A DNA stretch of 60,000 nt from positions 4,200,288 to 4,260,287 of the forward strand of contig NC_092676.1 of NCBI RefSeq assembly GCF_964355755.1, in the 5' to 3' direction. A program made the position numbers and the translations under genes. Below, in pieces: positions 59,945 through 60,000 of the stretch (positions are counted from its first letter, which is position 1; each line of letters starts with the position of its first letter). This DNA is from Antedon mediterranea (lineage: Eukaryota; Echinodermata; Crinoidea; Comatulida; Antedonidae). The notes under the pieces are model-generated. The model saw nothing but the letters and a program-made list of their open reading frames with translations. It had not been told where the DNA came from and did no database searches.

Positions 59945-60000
59945 GGCTCTGTGGTCTAGTGGTATGATACTCGCCCTGTAAGCGAGAGGTTGCAGGTTCG
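59945..60000 (+). tRNA. Second tRNA-like copy, truncated by the window end
   Basis: Identical to the first 56 nt of 59578-59649; the T arm continues outside the window. Confidence 0.6.

Larger units (their letters stand above)
59481..60000 (+). repeat. 367-bp tandem repeat carrying a tRNA-like gene, second copy cut by window end
   Basis: ATTTATTCTGACTTGTCAAG starts at 59481 and again at 59848. The following ~150 bp, including the tRNA-like gene, are identical as far as the window goes. Confidence 0.92.

Overview
The window is eukaryotic, AT-rich and intron-bearing. It looks like a marine invertebrate deuterostome, most likely an echinoderm. The evidence is an LGR/relaxin-receptor-type GPCR built from 72-bp LRR exons, a Gmr1-like Ty3/gypsy element (a group described from deuterostomes), and many 'taggcctagg' tracts. 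The species cannot be fixed by eye.

Three host genes are visible, two of them only by joining short exons. (1) 855-5261 (+): five LRR exons plus a hinge/7TM exon of an LGR-type receptor; its 5' part lies outside the window. (2) 6732-23496 (-): a complete four-exon SAT2-like acetyltransferase (171 codons), convergent with the GPCR; intron 1 is stretched to 11.4 kb by a 9.1-kb gypsy element. (3) 37812-55523 (+): 3' exons of an AP180/PICALM-type clathrin adaptor; one intron holds a 6-kb Gmr1-like gypsy element. Its ANTH exons were not found. A tRNA-like gene sits in a 367-bp tandem repeat at the right edge.

The rest is mainly mobile DNA and satellites. The region 24.7-37.5 kb is a stack of foldback elements. 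A 10.3-kb element (27163-37508) has GGGT/GAGT tips and a 9-bp target duplication. Its interior is a near-symmetrical inverted structure with two opposed arrays of a ~99-bp satellite. Its right arm was hit by a hAT-like element (32852-36308, 8-bp TSD). That element was hit by a Mutator-like foldback (33074-34887, 10-bp TSD), which in turn contains another foldback (33634-34436, 9-bp direct repeat). Several of these families share a GGGTGT-like tip, subterminal short repeats and an internal box (TATGGAACGCCAAAAGAGCA), suggesting one undescribed non-autonomous superfamily.

Both LTR elements lie antisense in host introns and both are broken: each has an in-frame TAA in the N-terminal gag region plus a later frameshift. 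The first also has a nonsense codon near the end of pol, and the second has lost the first catalytic Asp of its integrase. No viral genome, toxin gene, rRNA or CRISPR was seen.
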